NCBI GenBank assembly: GCA_936440205.1
Contig: OW387134.1
Coordinates: 16,842,908-16,906,907, forward strand
Origin: Lepidonotus clava
Lineage: Eukaryota; Annelida; Polychaeta; Phyllodocida; Polynoidae
DNA: 64,000 nt
Direction: 5' to 3'
Shown: positions 13,401-26,030 of the stretch, one piece after another
Layout of the letters: the number at the start of each line of letters is the position of its first letter
Position numbering within the stretch: the first letter of the stretch is position 1
Notes under the pieces: model-generated
Told to the model about the DNA's origin: nothing
Database searches by the model: none
What the model saw: the letters and a program-made list of their open reading frames with translations, nothing else
Position numbers and translations under genes: made by a program

Positions 13401-14939
13401 ATTATGCGATCAATTACGTTAACTTAAAGAAAGAGGCCAGTGACTGTATATTTTTATACTCTCGTAAGCGATACCATTCAGAGAATTACTATAACAAATT
13501 TTATTCTTTTATCTCTATAAGTTTTTGTTTTATACACATTTTTGTGAAATCAAACTAAGAAGTCCTACTTGCACTTTGTGCAGCCTGCACAGTGCATTTT
13601 ATGGGTGTGACGTCACAAACAGAAGAGATGCAAAATTATGAAACTGGAAAAATAGCATTATGTTATTGATATAAGTGATTTCTATGAGTCCATCCACGTT
13701 AAAAATTCAAAAATTTGATATTATATGGAATTTAAATGTTGAAATTTTAAAAAACGGTTTATTTATATGACGTCACAAACAGATGTCATCTGACAGGCTG
13801 ACAGAGGACCCAATATATAAACTACTTTTAAAAACTGGTTTATTTAGGCCTATATAACGGATCAATTCATAATTGTAGTGATGTTACATATATGCTTAGA
13901 CACCCTTCCTACGGTATCATATGCTAATTTAACAAAATTTTAATTTCACTGGCCCCTCCCTTTAAGAAGTTACTGGTTCTAATGATAGTGTGTCCCCCTC
14001 AACGCATTTATTAGTTCAATATGATTATATCAGCTGTGTTCCAAGAAATGGCATAGAAACATTTACTTTGCTTTATATGTCCTCAAAATTAAGGGCTTTG
14101 CTTACCTCTGTGCAAATACAGGTGCTACCCCACTCTGCTTGTTTGCCCTCCCACAGTCATCGGACTATTGATCAGAATAAATGGTTCTATTCCTCTTCCC
14201 TAACTCCCTCAAAGAGGTTGGCCTCTGACCCAAACGGAGGGACCCCCTGCGGCCTGCTTTGACGTCAGCCACTGGTCTAGCCACCTCCCTCCCCTTCCAC
14301 TGAAGTCTCACTTAAAGACATTTTACCAGGAGACGGCTGCAAACCTCTGACTTTCAAGGCGTAGTCAAGAATTTAAGGTGGATTGAAAAGGCGCCGGGCA
14401 AACGCGCGAGGTTGGGAGCTAGGCCTACTTAAGTTGCAGACCTGTCCAAAAGTTAAATTAAAGTATTTAAATAGTCAAGGTGTGGCCATCACAGGTCACT
14501 TTTTTTTTGACAAATTCTGGTCGAAGGCAATTACAGGACATCTTGAAACGTTACCCGCTGGATGAGGGATGATATTGATCTTGATATTTTATGTAGGCCT
14601 ACTCAATGAATTTAGCTAAACTCATTAAAATTACATTTTGTGTAGACGACCTGGGGATCTATACCAAACCGTGACTGTATCGATAATTGGCAACAATAAT
14701 TGTTTGGACCATCTATATGAAATGCAAGACATCAAACGCCAGCGAAGGGGTCAATTGTTCAGGACCCTTTTCAGTTCCATTCATAATTATTTTGTTTGCC
14801 TTCGTGGAACCTGTTCTGTTTTTTTTTTATATCAGAAAAGATTCAGAAAGATAACATCGTTGAATACATACATTCAGATAGCGAAAACAATTTTTACACA
14901 CAACGGGCTTTGAACAATTGCATCATAATGAATAACGCT
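10467..14939. other. No gene seen
   Basis: AT-rich, non-coding by eye. A small hairpin lies near 10802-10833 (AGCAC..GACTC..GAGTC..GTGCT). Open frames such as 11463-11143 minus and 12884-13084 plus have no recognisable domain or splice support. Confidence 0.5.
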
Positions 14940-15038
14940 AAAATTCAGGTGCATGGATATTAACTTCTAGTGGTTCTTTCAATTGGGTAAAATTCAGGTG
15001 CATGGATATTAATTTATAGTGGTTCTTTCAATTGGGTA
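14940..15038 (+). repeat. Two-unit tandem repeat, 49-bp period
   Basis: The unit AAAATTCAGGTGCATGGATA... ending TTCAATTGGGT occurs twice head-to-tail (starts 14940 and 14989) with only a couple of differences. This is a recent local duplication. Confidence 0.9.
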
Positions 15039-15039
15039 C

Positions 15040-16160
15040 CCATCACACTTTAATTGATCGTAAGATAGTCTTTCCCCATAAGAACTTTTATGGGAGCAAA
15101 TTGACTCTAAATTAAGACATGTGCCCTGTTTGCGATAAATGATTGTGAAATCGGTCCATGGATGTATTTACTCATAAACATAACATAGATACGTCTTATA
15201 CGTAATATAAATTGGTTCGTGATGGTGATTAAATTGACACTTTGTTATATCTAAAAAGGCAATTCAGTGTTTAATTATTGTAAAGTTCTACAGAGTTTCA
15301 ATAAGATAAGAATGTGCCTGTCACGAAGCTTACTATAAACTTTGTTACTCAAAAATAGCACTCCATTAGTGCAACACATGTCGCTGAACAAATGCTGGAA
15401 ATAACCATTCCAAGTAATTATGCTCTAATTTAACATCCCAATTTCTGGTAAATTTCACTGTGTACTAATTGAGAATAACGTTTTACTCCCCATGGCGTAA
15501 CATTTGATGTGCCCAAAGAGCAAAATAGGGTGTATAGTTCCCTTTAGATTTGGTTTAAATGTTTTAACATCAAATGTCATTGATGGGCTTCAATTGTCAA
15601 ACATTTACAGCTAATACCTATCGTGATTCTGAATGCATCGCTCATGTATCTTTGATTAGAAAGGCTGCAGTTAATCATCTGATTCAATTAGAAAAACAGT
15701 TTAACGTCTTTTCCATCATGCTTGATAGTTTTATCCATTTGTGAGTCAATCTTAATCTGAATACCATCGCTGAATGGAGACACCTTCAGAAAATAATGGC
15801 AGACACGGTAGTCTTGGTCATATCCGATGCATTTAAACAAAAACAAATGAAATTCAAACAACGATTGGATCGTGGCGCTAAATGGGGAGGCTACAGCCGT
15901 AAGGGGCACAAGAAGCTTCGAGCGGAAACTCAGTACAAAACAGATCCAACAAAAAGTCCTGCATGTTCATTTTATAAGCACGAGAAAGGCCATTGTAAGT
16001 ATAATGGAAAGCAACCTTTGTGGTCATTGTGGATCTTAAGAAGCAAATGGATGAAACCATTAAAACGAATACTTAACGCTTTTAGCATGGTATACATGAG
16101 AGGTAGGAATGGGTGCAATACACTTAGTCGCAGTAGTGGGGTCTGTTAAGGTAATTTTTT
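15040..16160. other. No supported gene
   Basis: A 117-aa Lys-rich frame at 15796-16149 (plus) starts MADTVVLVISDAF. It shows no recognisable domain, no splice sites that fit and no compositional change at its borders, so it is not called. Confidence 0.45.
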
Positions 16161-17482
16161 AGTGAAATCGTTACGCGGCGGATAAAAGCACCAAATTTGG
16201 TATGAGGCACCTCTGAGGCATAACTATTAATTCTGGAAGGGGAGCCACCTTGAAATATCAATAGGACGGATGTGGGGGCCCAAAAACCAATATGGCCGAC
16301 ATTTACTATATATGAATTCTTATATCTCAGCTTCTAAAAGGACTAAAGAGACATGGTTGGTGTCAAAATTGAGGGATTATGGGTCAGGGAATTCAATTAT
16401 TTATGTTTCAAGTCAATGTGGAAATCCAAAATCCAAGATGGCTGACCAACTTTAAGAAATATTATGATTTGTAGCTACTAAGGCATAAGGCCTGGGGAAA
16501 TGGTTCCAATATCAGTTGTTAATAGTTTAGAGGGCTCAATAATATCATATTCATCCAATACAATACCATAATTTTCAAAATGGCTGAATTCATTAGCATG
16601 ATACCTTTGATAATGACCGCTTGATTCCAAAATAATTCAAAAGAAAGGATATAGACTTTACTCTTTTGCCACAAGATTTCTTGATTTCATTTGGTATGAT
16701 GATCCCCCGGGACCCCTTCATTGAATTTAAAAGGGGAGCCACCTTGAAATATCAAAATAACCCGGACGGGGGTCAAAAATCCAATATGGCCAACTTTTAT
16801 TGAAATAATCTTATATCTCAGCTTCTGAAATGCCTAGAAACATATTGCTAATAAAAGGTGCAAAATCCTTTTAACCCTTTTATCGCTGAATATGTCATTC
16901 TACAGTTAATGATTACTGAGATATTGGCCAAAATATGAACATTAGTCTTAAAATTGCCTAAAATTCTCCCCCCCCCCTAGATTCCACTGGTCGAATTGAT
17001 TTTTATGTAATTTGGATGGAAACATTCCAAATGTTGGCACTGTGTCAGCAGCTCAAACTGGACTTCCTTGGTTAACAGCAACACTATATTCAATTTACTG
17101 GTTTCCATGGCAACTAACATTTAGTAAAAAAAGTGTTTTTTCAAAAGAAGGTAAAGGATTTATCTTGTTTCCACTGAAAACAGATTGTGGTTATCATAAT
17201 TTAAACCAAAGTTATGACCTTTTTAAGATTATATGATTTTCTACTTTGTATGATTTCAAATATAATAACAGCAAATTCATATTTGTTTATATGGCTACAT
17301 ATTTGTTTACTTGGAATTCTATTATTTTCTAGTGAACTGATGTTAAGGTAGTCAAAGGACCATATCTCTAGTTCTAATCAGAATTTCTGGAAAATTCTTT
17401 CAGTTCCTAATAGGAAAATTCTTCCTTTGTAAAGGGGGTTCCTATAGAGCTTCTGTTGTGGCTTCCAGCACTCAAAGGGTTA
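16160..17482 (+). repeat. Interspersed palindromic repeat, copy 3 (longest)
   Basis: Contains the end repeat GGGGAGCCACCTTGAAATAT twice (about 16238 and 16736), AATCCAAGATGGCTGACCAA at about 16428, and a distal part matching 5270-5815. Together with copy 1 it outlines a non-coding element about 1.3 kb or longer with inverted ends. No transposase frame is present, so it is non-autonomous, or a non-coding part of a larger element. Confidence 0.75.
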
Positions 17483-20400
17483 TACAAGTCTTCTATTAGT
17501 ATACATGAAACGTAACTTCTATATGTTACAACTAGCGAATACTGTCAGAATTGTCAAGTAGCAATTTTTGATAAGTCCTTATGGAATAAAAATATAAAGC
17601 TCGTACGATTATCAAATCCGTGTGCTGTTAATGAAATGTGTAGGGACAATGTTGGAAGACACACATGCGTTGTTCCAAAGTATGGCAATCTTGGTAAGTA
17701 CCAAATTACGCACAGGATGTTCAAATACCAACTATGCTGTTTGGTCCTAATTCCGCAATGGCTGTCATCTTATAGGAGAATGCTGGACAATGTACACAAT
17801 CTCTGGTAAAATGCACGTATGTAGGATATGCTTCGTGCACACGTTGAGAAGGAAAGATCTCGACATTGCCGAACAAGTGTTACCAGGTCGAGTTTCCAAT
17901 CCTTGCTAAGCGGCACCCTATTAAAATTCACGCAGCCACTTTTCCCGATCCCCAAAGGAGGGCCGTATAAGAGAAAACCGCTGTAGTAGTCCATATCTAT
18001 TGACATTGTCAGAAAAGGTCTGGGTAAGAGTATAACTTGAGGAGTCTGGGCTGGAGGTAATATAACTACTTTGCCCTGTGGTGGATGAATTCCCCCGCCC
18101 ATCACCAATCGGCCCGCCATGAGGGCTGGTCACCCAGGGGACAGGTCCACCAGGTCACTCGACTCTCCCCGGACTAAGGGGACGATACGTCAATTAAACT
18201 GAAAGGTCCTTCTTGGAAGATCAAGTAAAGGAAAGATGGAAATGCAGGAATGGCCGGGTCCTTTTGGTAGGGCTAGCACGTCTTGGTATATCTTATCGGA
18301 AGCCAGAATGCCGATTCTGGCGATATAGGAATTATTACGTATGCTGCTAAGGACAAGCGATATGTGATACATAACTGGCCAACTTAACCCGGCTCAAACT
18401 GTGTCACTATAGGCCTATACAAGTAAAATGCAACTTTTAGTAAATGCTTTCACGAATAGCGTATCAGCTATATTCTGTGTGCGGTGAGGGTGAGACATAC
18501 AGGTATAATCGCTGGACAGAACAATCTGCCTGGTATTTATAAACATTTTGAAATGAATGCAAAAATGACTTGGAGAGAAAAGGTCAAGAACATATCAAAG
18601 TATTTTTCGTTGGTTCGTAAACCCGGGCACCTCAACCTGGATAGCGATGCTATAGCGGCCACCTTTGGTGGAAACAATTCCATAAGCACAATGATTGCGA
18701 ATCTGACTTTGAGTCCTAGGTGTATTCATATCTATTTCTGAAGACGAAAGACATCCATACACAATCCTCACAACAATTTCATAAACAAAAACATCATTTT
18801 CTTTGTCCTTTTGATGCTTTGCATTTCCCAGCTCTTACTCTCCATAAGCTTATCATTGGTCACTAGGCAATTGTTTGCACCAACAATGGCGGTCTTATCA
18901 GTGCCACATGGCCCAGCATCGGCCCATGCCGCCCCGACCAATGGCCCAAAGTATACAAAGGTGATGGCGCTCCAACAGCTCAGACACTATCATGCCTGCA
19001 CACACAAAAAAACGAGTTTCGATCAGACGTTATATGAAACATGCATACAAATGGAGGCCCTGACCCCCATATTTCCTCGTCTATACAGCCATGGCGCCTT
19101 TGATGGCAGTTGATTGCCATGCAGACGTCTGGTTCCAAGTCGCCCCCGATATAGCCGTGAGCAGCTCACTGCCGCCTTCATTGATGTTAATAAATTCTTT
19201 TCGCCCTGGTGGTCGAACGGCTCTTTTGGCATTGCCTTTGACGTTGTGAACTTCCTGGTTGCTTTCTTCGTGATGGATGCTGATGCATTAGATTTGTTGT
19301 TGTTTTGAAGCTATTCAGCGTTGGGGTTTCTCCATCAGATTTGTATTGGCGGATTGTACTTTCTCAACATTCTGGGAACTAATGCAGTAAAGTGACTAAT
19401 GCTTGTTTTATTAATATCATGATGATATGGTCAAAACAAGGTTCTAAACTCGTACAATTCTCCCCCCCCCAACGACTTCGTGTTGTGAATGTGAATGACC
19501 CGGAAGCAAATAACTACGTGCACAGACTAGAATTAAAAGCGTTTCTTTTGAGGTTGGACCAGGCGGGGATCTTGGACAGGAACGTAGAGGAGAGTGACCG
19601 AGCCCATGTGGGAGAGGGACAACCGAGCAACCTGCTGTGACTGTTTGTCGTCGGTCACGGCATAACGTACTCTATCCCCTTTAGCCCATCCTATCTCTAT
19701 TTGGATCCAAAAGCCTCTCACAATAGCTGATTGTCGAACCGCCTTCTGACCTCGTTCCTTGAAATCTAACACCATAGGGTCCATTAATGACATCATGCTA
19801 TTCTTGACCATTTTTGACCCCCACCCTTGGTCATGTTTTACCATGGGAATTTACCCCATACGCAAGTCTGGAGACAATTTTTCCGTTGCAAAGATAGTAC
19901 AACATAACGGCAAATGTTAATGAGCTGCTCTACAAGGGGCCGTGTACAAACCTCGGTGTCAGCAATTGTTTCTGTTTGAGAAGTCGTGAGTGACCGTGAC
20001 TCCTCCACTCACGTTGGGCAGCCTCTGGCCGGACACAGGAGACTGGCCGGTCCTGTGGCACCGCCCACTGCTCCCCATCACAGGCCAACGTCCAGCCTCT
20101 CAAGGCTCCCACCGCAACCAATCGGCGGCAACACGGAACACCATCCTTTAGCCGGCACCTACCAGAAGACCCCTTTCCTGTTCTCTGCTCGGCATTAAAG
20201 GGATAAACATAAAAACTGAAGTATATATGGTGTTGTCACCGAAATGCGTCCTTCCATCCTCATTATGTGTATGTTCAAAACCGCATAACATTTCTTATTT
20301 GTTGTTGGTAAGGTTTTCACCAAATACTCATAAAGTGCGTATAATTACCTTCATCATTGATCTTATGACAGTTCCGACAATTCTCCCAAGGGTAATGAGT

Positions 20401-20590
20401 ACTATATATCCTATGTTCTATTTTTCATTTTTTCTATCATTGCTTAAAGTCATATACATTTCAAAGTTCCTCATTTTAATAGTATTATGAATTGATAGAG
20501 ATTGTTCCCTCTCAATCCTAGAGCATGTCTACGACCATGTAAAAATCTATTAATAGGGATAAGTCCCCCTCAGAACATTTTTACATGGAT
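17483..20590. other. No firm gene; several protein-like frames without support
   Basis: Frames that look less random than average are 18133-17921 (minus, ends FGDREKWLREF), 19114-19308 (plus, with a hydrophobic stretch) and two opposite-strand frames over 19392-19844. The plus frame there includes VVNVNDPEANNYVHRLELKA and the minus frame includes KGDRVRYAVTDDKQSQQVAR. None has a motif I can name or a clear splice context. They may be decayed transposon coding sequence or isolated exons. Confidence 0.3.
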
Positions 20591-20599
20591 GAATAAGTT

Positions 20600-20880
20600 C
20601 ATTACACATAAAGAAACTAATGCAATTGCCAAGGATAGATCACCTCAATTACACCAAAGGCCTTGCTGCAATCAATAAAACAACAGGTTGTACATAATTT
20701 GTCTCTGAGGTCATCAAATCTGCTACAAACTCCTTTATAGCTGCTTTTGTACTATAATTCCTCCTAAATCCGTCTTGACGTCTATGGTTACAGTACGAAA
20801 TTATGACCATTATTTTCATGTCAGAATCTTCAGAACAGTGTAACCACCTATTAGTGAGGAAATGTATATTCAAACTGTTA
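20600..20880 (-). pseudogene. LINE reverse-transcriptase fragment (degenerate)
   Basis: The minus strand reads QDGFRRNYSTKAAIKEFVAD, the usual non-LTR RT block (QxGFRxxxST) before the palm. About 30 codons later, in another frame, comes IDCSKAFGVI, which corresponds to palm motif A (F/YxDxxKAF). The change of frame between the two blocks, the decay N-terminal to QDGF and the lack of any downstream YxDD block show a short dead copy. The clade (CR1/Jockey/RTE-like) cannot be settled from this much sequence. Confidence 0.7.
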
Positions 20881-22500
20881 ATATCCTAAAAGCCCATCCC
20901 ACATCGGCTTTGATAAGGTTGGCAAAAATCTCCATAAAGGAAACAATATAAGGATATGTCAGAAATACGTTATTCATTTACCTCAGGTGCTGCTAAAAAG
21001 TACTCATTAATAAACTTAATTGATTAAATAGCTGCATAGTTTCACCAGCCAATGAATATGCCATATCATTATGACAATCAAGGTTTGGACATTATGAGTC
21101 AAGAAATAGTCTATTATACTAGTCCAGGTTTTGCAAGCATTATCAGTGATTCACAACCATTTTAATTCATCTCCTTTAATGATGAGGGTATAATGAGAGC
21201 CTAAACATAGGAGCAACTGTAGTGATATATCGTAAAAAACTTTATTGTATATGGAAAATAGGATGGGCTTTTAGAAATAGAATTGAGATATTTTGTGATT
21301 CCAATCCCATTCAAAACAAAACGCTGCATTTAATAAGAATTGGCCGGTAGACAAATTGATCCTTTGCCGGAAGTGTAATCCATGCACTTCACTTTCTCCC
21401 CTATTGTCATCTTAAGACGCATTACCTGTTGATGCTGCCCATATGGCCTATCAAAACAGGGTTTGCCCAGGGTTGCACCCTATCTCCAAGCCACCCACCA
21501 CGCCACTGCTATCTCCCTGGCCCTTAATTAAGTCTACCGGCTGTGGCGCCAGGCACCGCGCACCACCACGTCGTTGTTGGCGTCGTTTCGCCGTCGGCGT
21601 CGTCGCTGCCGCGACGACTAACAACCAGTGGTGGTCATCATCAAGGATGGCAATTGGGTGTCGTCCGACCAGGCAGGTTTTCCTTCAGCGACAAGCCCGA
21701 TGTGTCGAGCGCGGAAATTGAAAAGACGCTATCTGACTGGGGGCAGGAGATGGTCGATTGATCGGGGGCCTAGGGCGGAGGGGCCGAGATGAGCACTGGC
21801 CTAGAGACCAGATAGAGGGGGTCGGGGCTGGACAGGTCCCGGCATTATGGGACACGAGGGACGCGTTAAGTTTGGCGAAAAATCACCCCGTGCAACGCCA
21901 TAAGGCTATTGTCTCTTGTGGGCTGAAAGACTTCTTGCTGTTTTAAATGTTGTTTAGTATGTATGTTATGGCCGAGGGGAAATGGAGGTAGAAGGGTTGT
22001 GACATTTATGGTTCTGCCAATAGTCGTGGCATAAATCGACGCACATTCCTGAGATTGGACATCAAACAACAAATATACCGAGTACATCAGAATGTGCATC
22101 GAGCAGGTTATGTGTGAGTCCCAAGCTCATATAGGGCGGATTCACAGAATTTCAAAAGGGGGAGGGGGCGCCCTATTTCGGCCTCTCCACAAAGGCTGAG
22201 CTTGCTATTTTATGAGTTAAAAGAAATTGGCCATGCATGTCGATACCCTTGGCTGTCTTCCTACATGGCTGTGTAACTGTTTGTTCATAATCTTTGACGA
22301 CAAATTTTGAGTTTACATTAGTTCAAAACCTTAATTTCAACCTGCTTCATAACTTGTGTTATCTTATTATCAAAAACGGATAAAGCCTAGAACGCGAGGA
22401 TTAATATATATGCATTGTTTTACATTTTTTGTGAAGTATAAACATTCCTCTTACACTCGTTCCATCAGGTATCCCAGGCAATGGTTTGCGCTAGAGGCCC
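20881..22500. other. No firm gene; CpG-rich patch 21530-21870
   Basis: In the CpG-rich patch the plus strand has an acceptor-like GGTTTTCCTTCAG at about 21683. It is followed by an open frame DKPDVSSAEIEKTLSDWGQE ending at a stop (21759-21761). This could be a terminal exon, but no upstream partner was found. Confidence 0.25.
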
Positions 22501-22512
22501 GAAGAGGGGATT

Positions 22513-22700
22513 GAGGTATACCAGAGGTTGGAAGTTGGTTTAGAAAGGGGAATTTAAATGATAACTAGTGACAAAGGTTTGGGACCCGACGGAAGGCTGG
22601 CTATAAAGCAGAATAATGAGGATATTGTTCTAGAGAGAAATCAATACATCCCGTGGAGGAGGGAAGCTGGGGCGGGGGAGGGGCAAGCATTTATATTATA
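22513..22700 (+). repeat. Diverged duplicated block, copy 1
   Basis: Aligns collinearly with 25840-26030 (GTATACCAGAGGTT / CTATACCAGGGGTT; GGAAGG..CTAAAGCAGAAT; GATATTG..TTAGAGAGAAAT; TGGGG..GAGGGGCA). By eye the two are roughly 70% similar. The open frames differ between copies, so shared coding is unlikely. It is an unnamed repeat or an old segmental duplication. Confidence 0.6.
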
Positions 22701-25700
22701 TAATACCAAAATGACACATATTTCGAACTATATATGTGAAAAAATTGAAGTTATAAATAATGTTCTTGCCTAAATCATGGGAGAATGGCAATAGGTTTTT
22801 GCTACTTGTATGAAATCGTTTAACATTAGATAGGTTACATTATATTCAGGCTGAACTGCTGCACAAAGAGCTCCCTTCAAGGACCCGATATACTCTCCCC
22901 GGCACGCTTAGAGGCTGGGCTGATTAGGGCTATCTCTGAGTCGGGTATCCCCGCACTTTCTCCAGTTGATGCTGGGGAAGGAGGTTTGCCTTTAAGAATA
23001 GACCCAAAGGTGCAATGGTTAAGAATCGACGTCGTTATCTTGGAGTAAGTTGTTGGTACACGTATCTCTGATTCAAGACGTATTTCCCTTTAATTTTGAC
23101 AAACAATGATTATTCGTCAGGTTAATTATTTCCTTATGTTTTTTTGCGATCCACTAATCTTTAACGGAATCGGTATAGGAATTGCTCTTGCAATAAAGAA
23201 ATTCTGAACATGGTGGGGCTTGATACCTTAAAGGGATAACGGACTGTTTAACTATACAATTTCAAATCCATTGAAGGGTCCCAAAACTAGAAAACTATGT
23301 CAGACCTATGCAAAAAACATTCCATTACAACCAAAAGTTTATACACGTCACCATGCTTGTTTCTGATTTGAGAGGTGCAGAAAGATAATGTCCTTAACTA
23401 TAGGAGTCTGTGTTGAAAATAATTATACTTAGTGATATTCATCTGACCCTAGAACTTTGAAAATCCATTACAGCCTCACCAAGCCTTAGGACTATGTACC
23501 TTAGGTCTGTAGCAGGTTTTAAACGCCAAAAAAGATAGGGGTCACCGATGATGTTAAAGTAAAACTGGGGGAGTTTGATAACATTTTAATGGGTGAATAT
23601 TTCTATATAATCCTTTCTTTTCTATTTCCCTATTTTTTTCTTTAAACAACCAACATTTTATTCATCTTATTTAAAATCATAATCTTACTCACATCAAATA
23701 CTAAATTTCTAAATTGTGAAAGATTTCACTTTTTGTCACTAGGGGGTGCATGTGTTCCTGATTCATTGAACATTAATTACTCTTTTGAGTATTATTCAAA
23801 ACTTCAGATTTTCTTCATTCTTTATTTCAAGTCAACTTTCATCAGTGTATGATGTGTAATTTTAACATTTGATAATTTTAAAATTTTCCCACAAGGGGGC
23901 ACAGCTGTGAACAGTACGTCATCCCTTTCAATCCATCAAAAATACATTATGAATAGTACCAATAAAGTAACAAAGAGTAAAAATAACAAAAATATTCTAT
24001 CCACCAACAATACAGGGATCACCACCCCCCCCCCAGGGCCCTATCAACAGGGATAGAAATACTTTGAAAAAGAAAGAATAAAGAGAAAGTAGAATTCTCA
24101 TTTTCGTTCTAATCATTTTTTTCCAATTTTAGAATTGTTACCTTATGACCTAGTTTCCATGGCTAAAAATTAATCCACCATATCAGTGTTTTTGTTTTGA
24201 CGTTCAACCAACATTTGATTGGCGTATCGCTGTGGACCCTTAAATTTTGAAGGGCGACATGGGCTTTTCTGAAATTCGAGAGCGCAACATGGCCTCTCCT
24301 TTGACAGGGGACATTGTCATTTCTTAAGATCGACATGGAACATAGGGGCCCCTACACCCCCTATCGTGGCAACAATATGCAATATAAAATCAAACTTTCA
24401 TGGAAAAACTGGACGGCATTTCATTTTTGTCATATTTGAGCTTATTTTAATAATGTTGGTCTTTCTAACGTATTGGCTACACACATATAGAAGTGCATGT
24501 ATGTACCTAAATATTCCTAAGCCCTAAATTCGCAGAGTTGGTCAATGGTCTAGCAGTAGGATTTGATATTGAGATGAATACTAACTACAGGAGTAGAGCA
24601 CAACGAATTACGATGCAGTAATTCACTAAGGGTAGTCAAAGATCAGACAGCGAACTAGACACATTGTATTATAAGTTAATTTCATGTGAATAATATAACA
24701 GATTTCTCATCTAACTTTACGCAACTAACGTTAACTAAATAGTTTGGAAATGTTAATGGAAATCTCAGATTTCCCTTTTCACTCATCTTTCACTAGTTTG
24801 AGATTTGAACACACTATTCCTAAATGATAATCAGAAACAGAGACTCAAATTTGCACAAAGTGCCTCCAAGACGGGGTGGGTGAGGACCCCATAGAGTCCC
24901 TTACCCCTTCATCGAATCTCAAACAGTATGCCCTGGAGTGATCCCAACTTAGACATTTTCTGTTCAGACATACAGATTTCCAAACATAATACGTTGTATG
25001 GTTTTCCATAGACTTACCTATATATCTCATGTATATTACCCTAGGTTATCATAAATTATAAATTGCGTACTCAGCACTTTCTTTCTTCATGTCATGCGTG
25101 AGAGATATTACTTTGGTTCACAGCTCTTAATGAAATGAGGCTACGGCTTTTTTAGGCCAGTGGTGTAAAAGACGTGGCGAAAGAAAGCCTCTTCCCCAAC
25201 TTACCTGGATTTTACTGCCCTTTCCTTGTTTATGGGATGCTCCCTTTAGGGGGACCCACCGGCAGCTGACTCCTTAACCCTACCCCAGATGGGCGCTGTC
25301 AGGCGATTACCGCACGTCCACGGGAGTCCGCATGCAAGGCATAGCTAAGCAAAATAAATCCTCAAAGGCCATCCCCTCCCGACCCAAAAACCTTATTACG
25401 CGCATGCTGTTCACGCCCCGCCTACACTCTTCATATCTGTTTTAGTGTTACTCACCCTTTTCTTGTCAGGTCCTTGCCAACTCTTAGCGGGAGATGAGCG
25501 GTAGGCAGCACCCCCTCGGTGGGCTCTGGGTGAGAAAAGACCAATCACCTGAACGCCCGCGCGCCTTCTCGGGTGGAAGGGGAGGCAGCGTCTACTAACC
25601 ACCCTCCGTGCGCCAACACAAATCCCGCCAAGCACCCCTCCTGTGGCTGCCCTGACCAGCGCCTCCTCCACGGCCGCCACACGCCTGCTGCCCACTCGCC

Positions 25701-25839
25701 GTTAGCTCCTCCCAAATGTCTCAAGTCATGCTCACGTGGAACCAGCTGCTTGTTTCCCCCGAAAGAGGGTGCTCCTGTGCTTTCTTTATTTCTGAGCAGG
25801 CCTGCGCGCGCATCAGCCGACAGTGTGTGCTTGAAGGGA
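22701..25839. other. No gene seen
   Basis: AT-rich. Contains two short related 'CACTAGGGGGTGCA / CACAAGGGGGCACA' sequences (about 23738 and 23892), probably repeat fragments. A GC-rich patch at 25390-25760 has overlapping frames on both strands and no convincing exon. Confidence 0.45.
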
Positions 25840-26030
25840 AAGAGGTCTATACCAGGGGTTAGTGAAGGCTCCGGACGGGGGATTAAAGTGATAAACCGAG
25901 GGAAAAGGCTAAGGGTCAGACGGAAGGGCAGCTAAAGCAGAATGGCGCGGATATTGATTTAGAGGGAAATAAATATACCCTGTTTAAGGGGGAAGTTGGG
26001 GTATGGGGTGAGGGGCATGCATAACATCAT
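25840..26030 (+). repeat. Diverged duplicated block, copy 2
   Basis: Partner of 22513-22700, in the same orientation and about 3.3 kb away. Confidence 0.6.

Noticed and set aside
14940-15038. CRISPR-like or element end repeats
   Set aside because: A simple 49-bp tandem duplication.
15796-16149. 117-codon Lys-rich frame
   Set aside because: AT-rich, no domain, borders without composition change; chance frame.
19392-19844. Protein-coding exon on one of two strands
   Set aside because: Both strands have protein-like frames and neither has a convincing splice pair or known motif.
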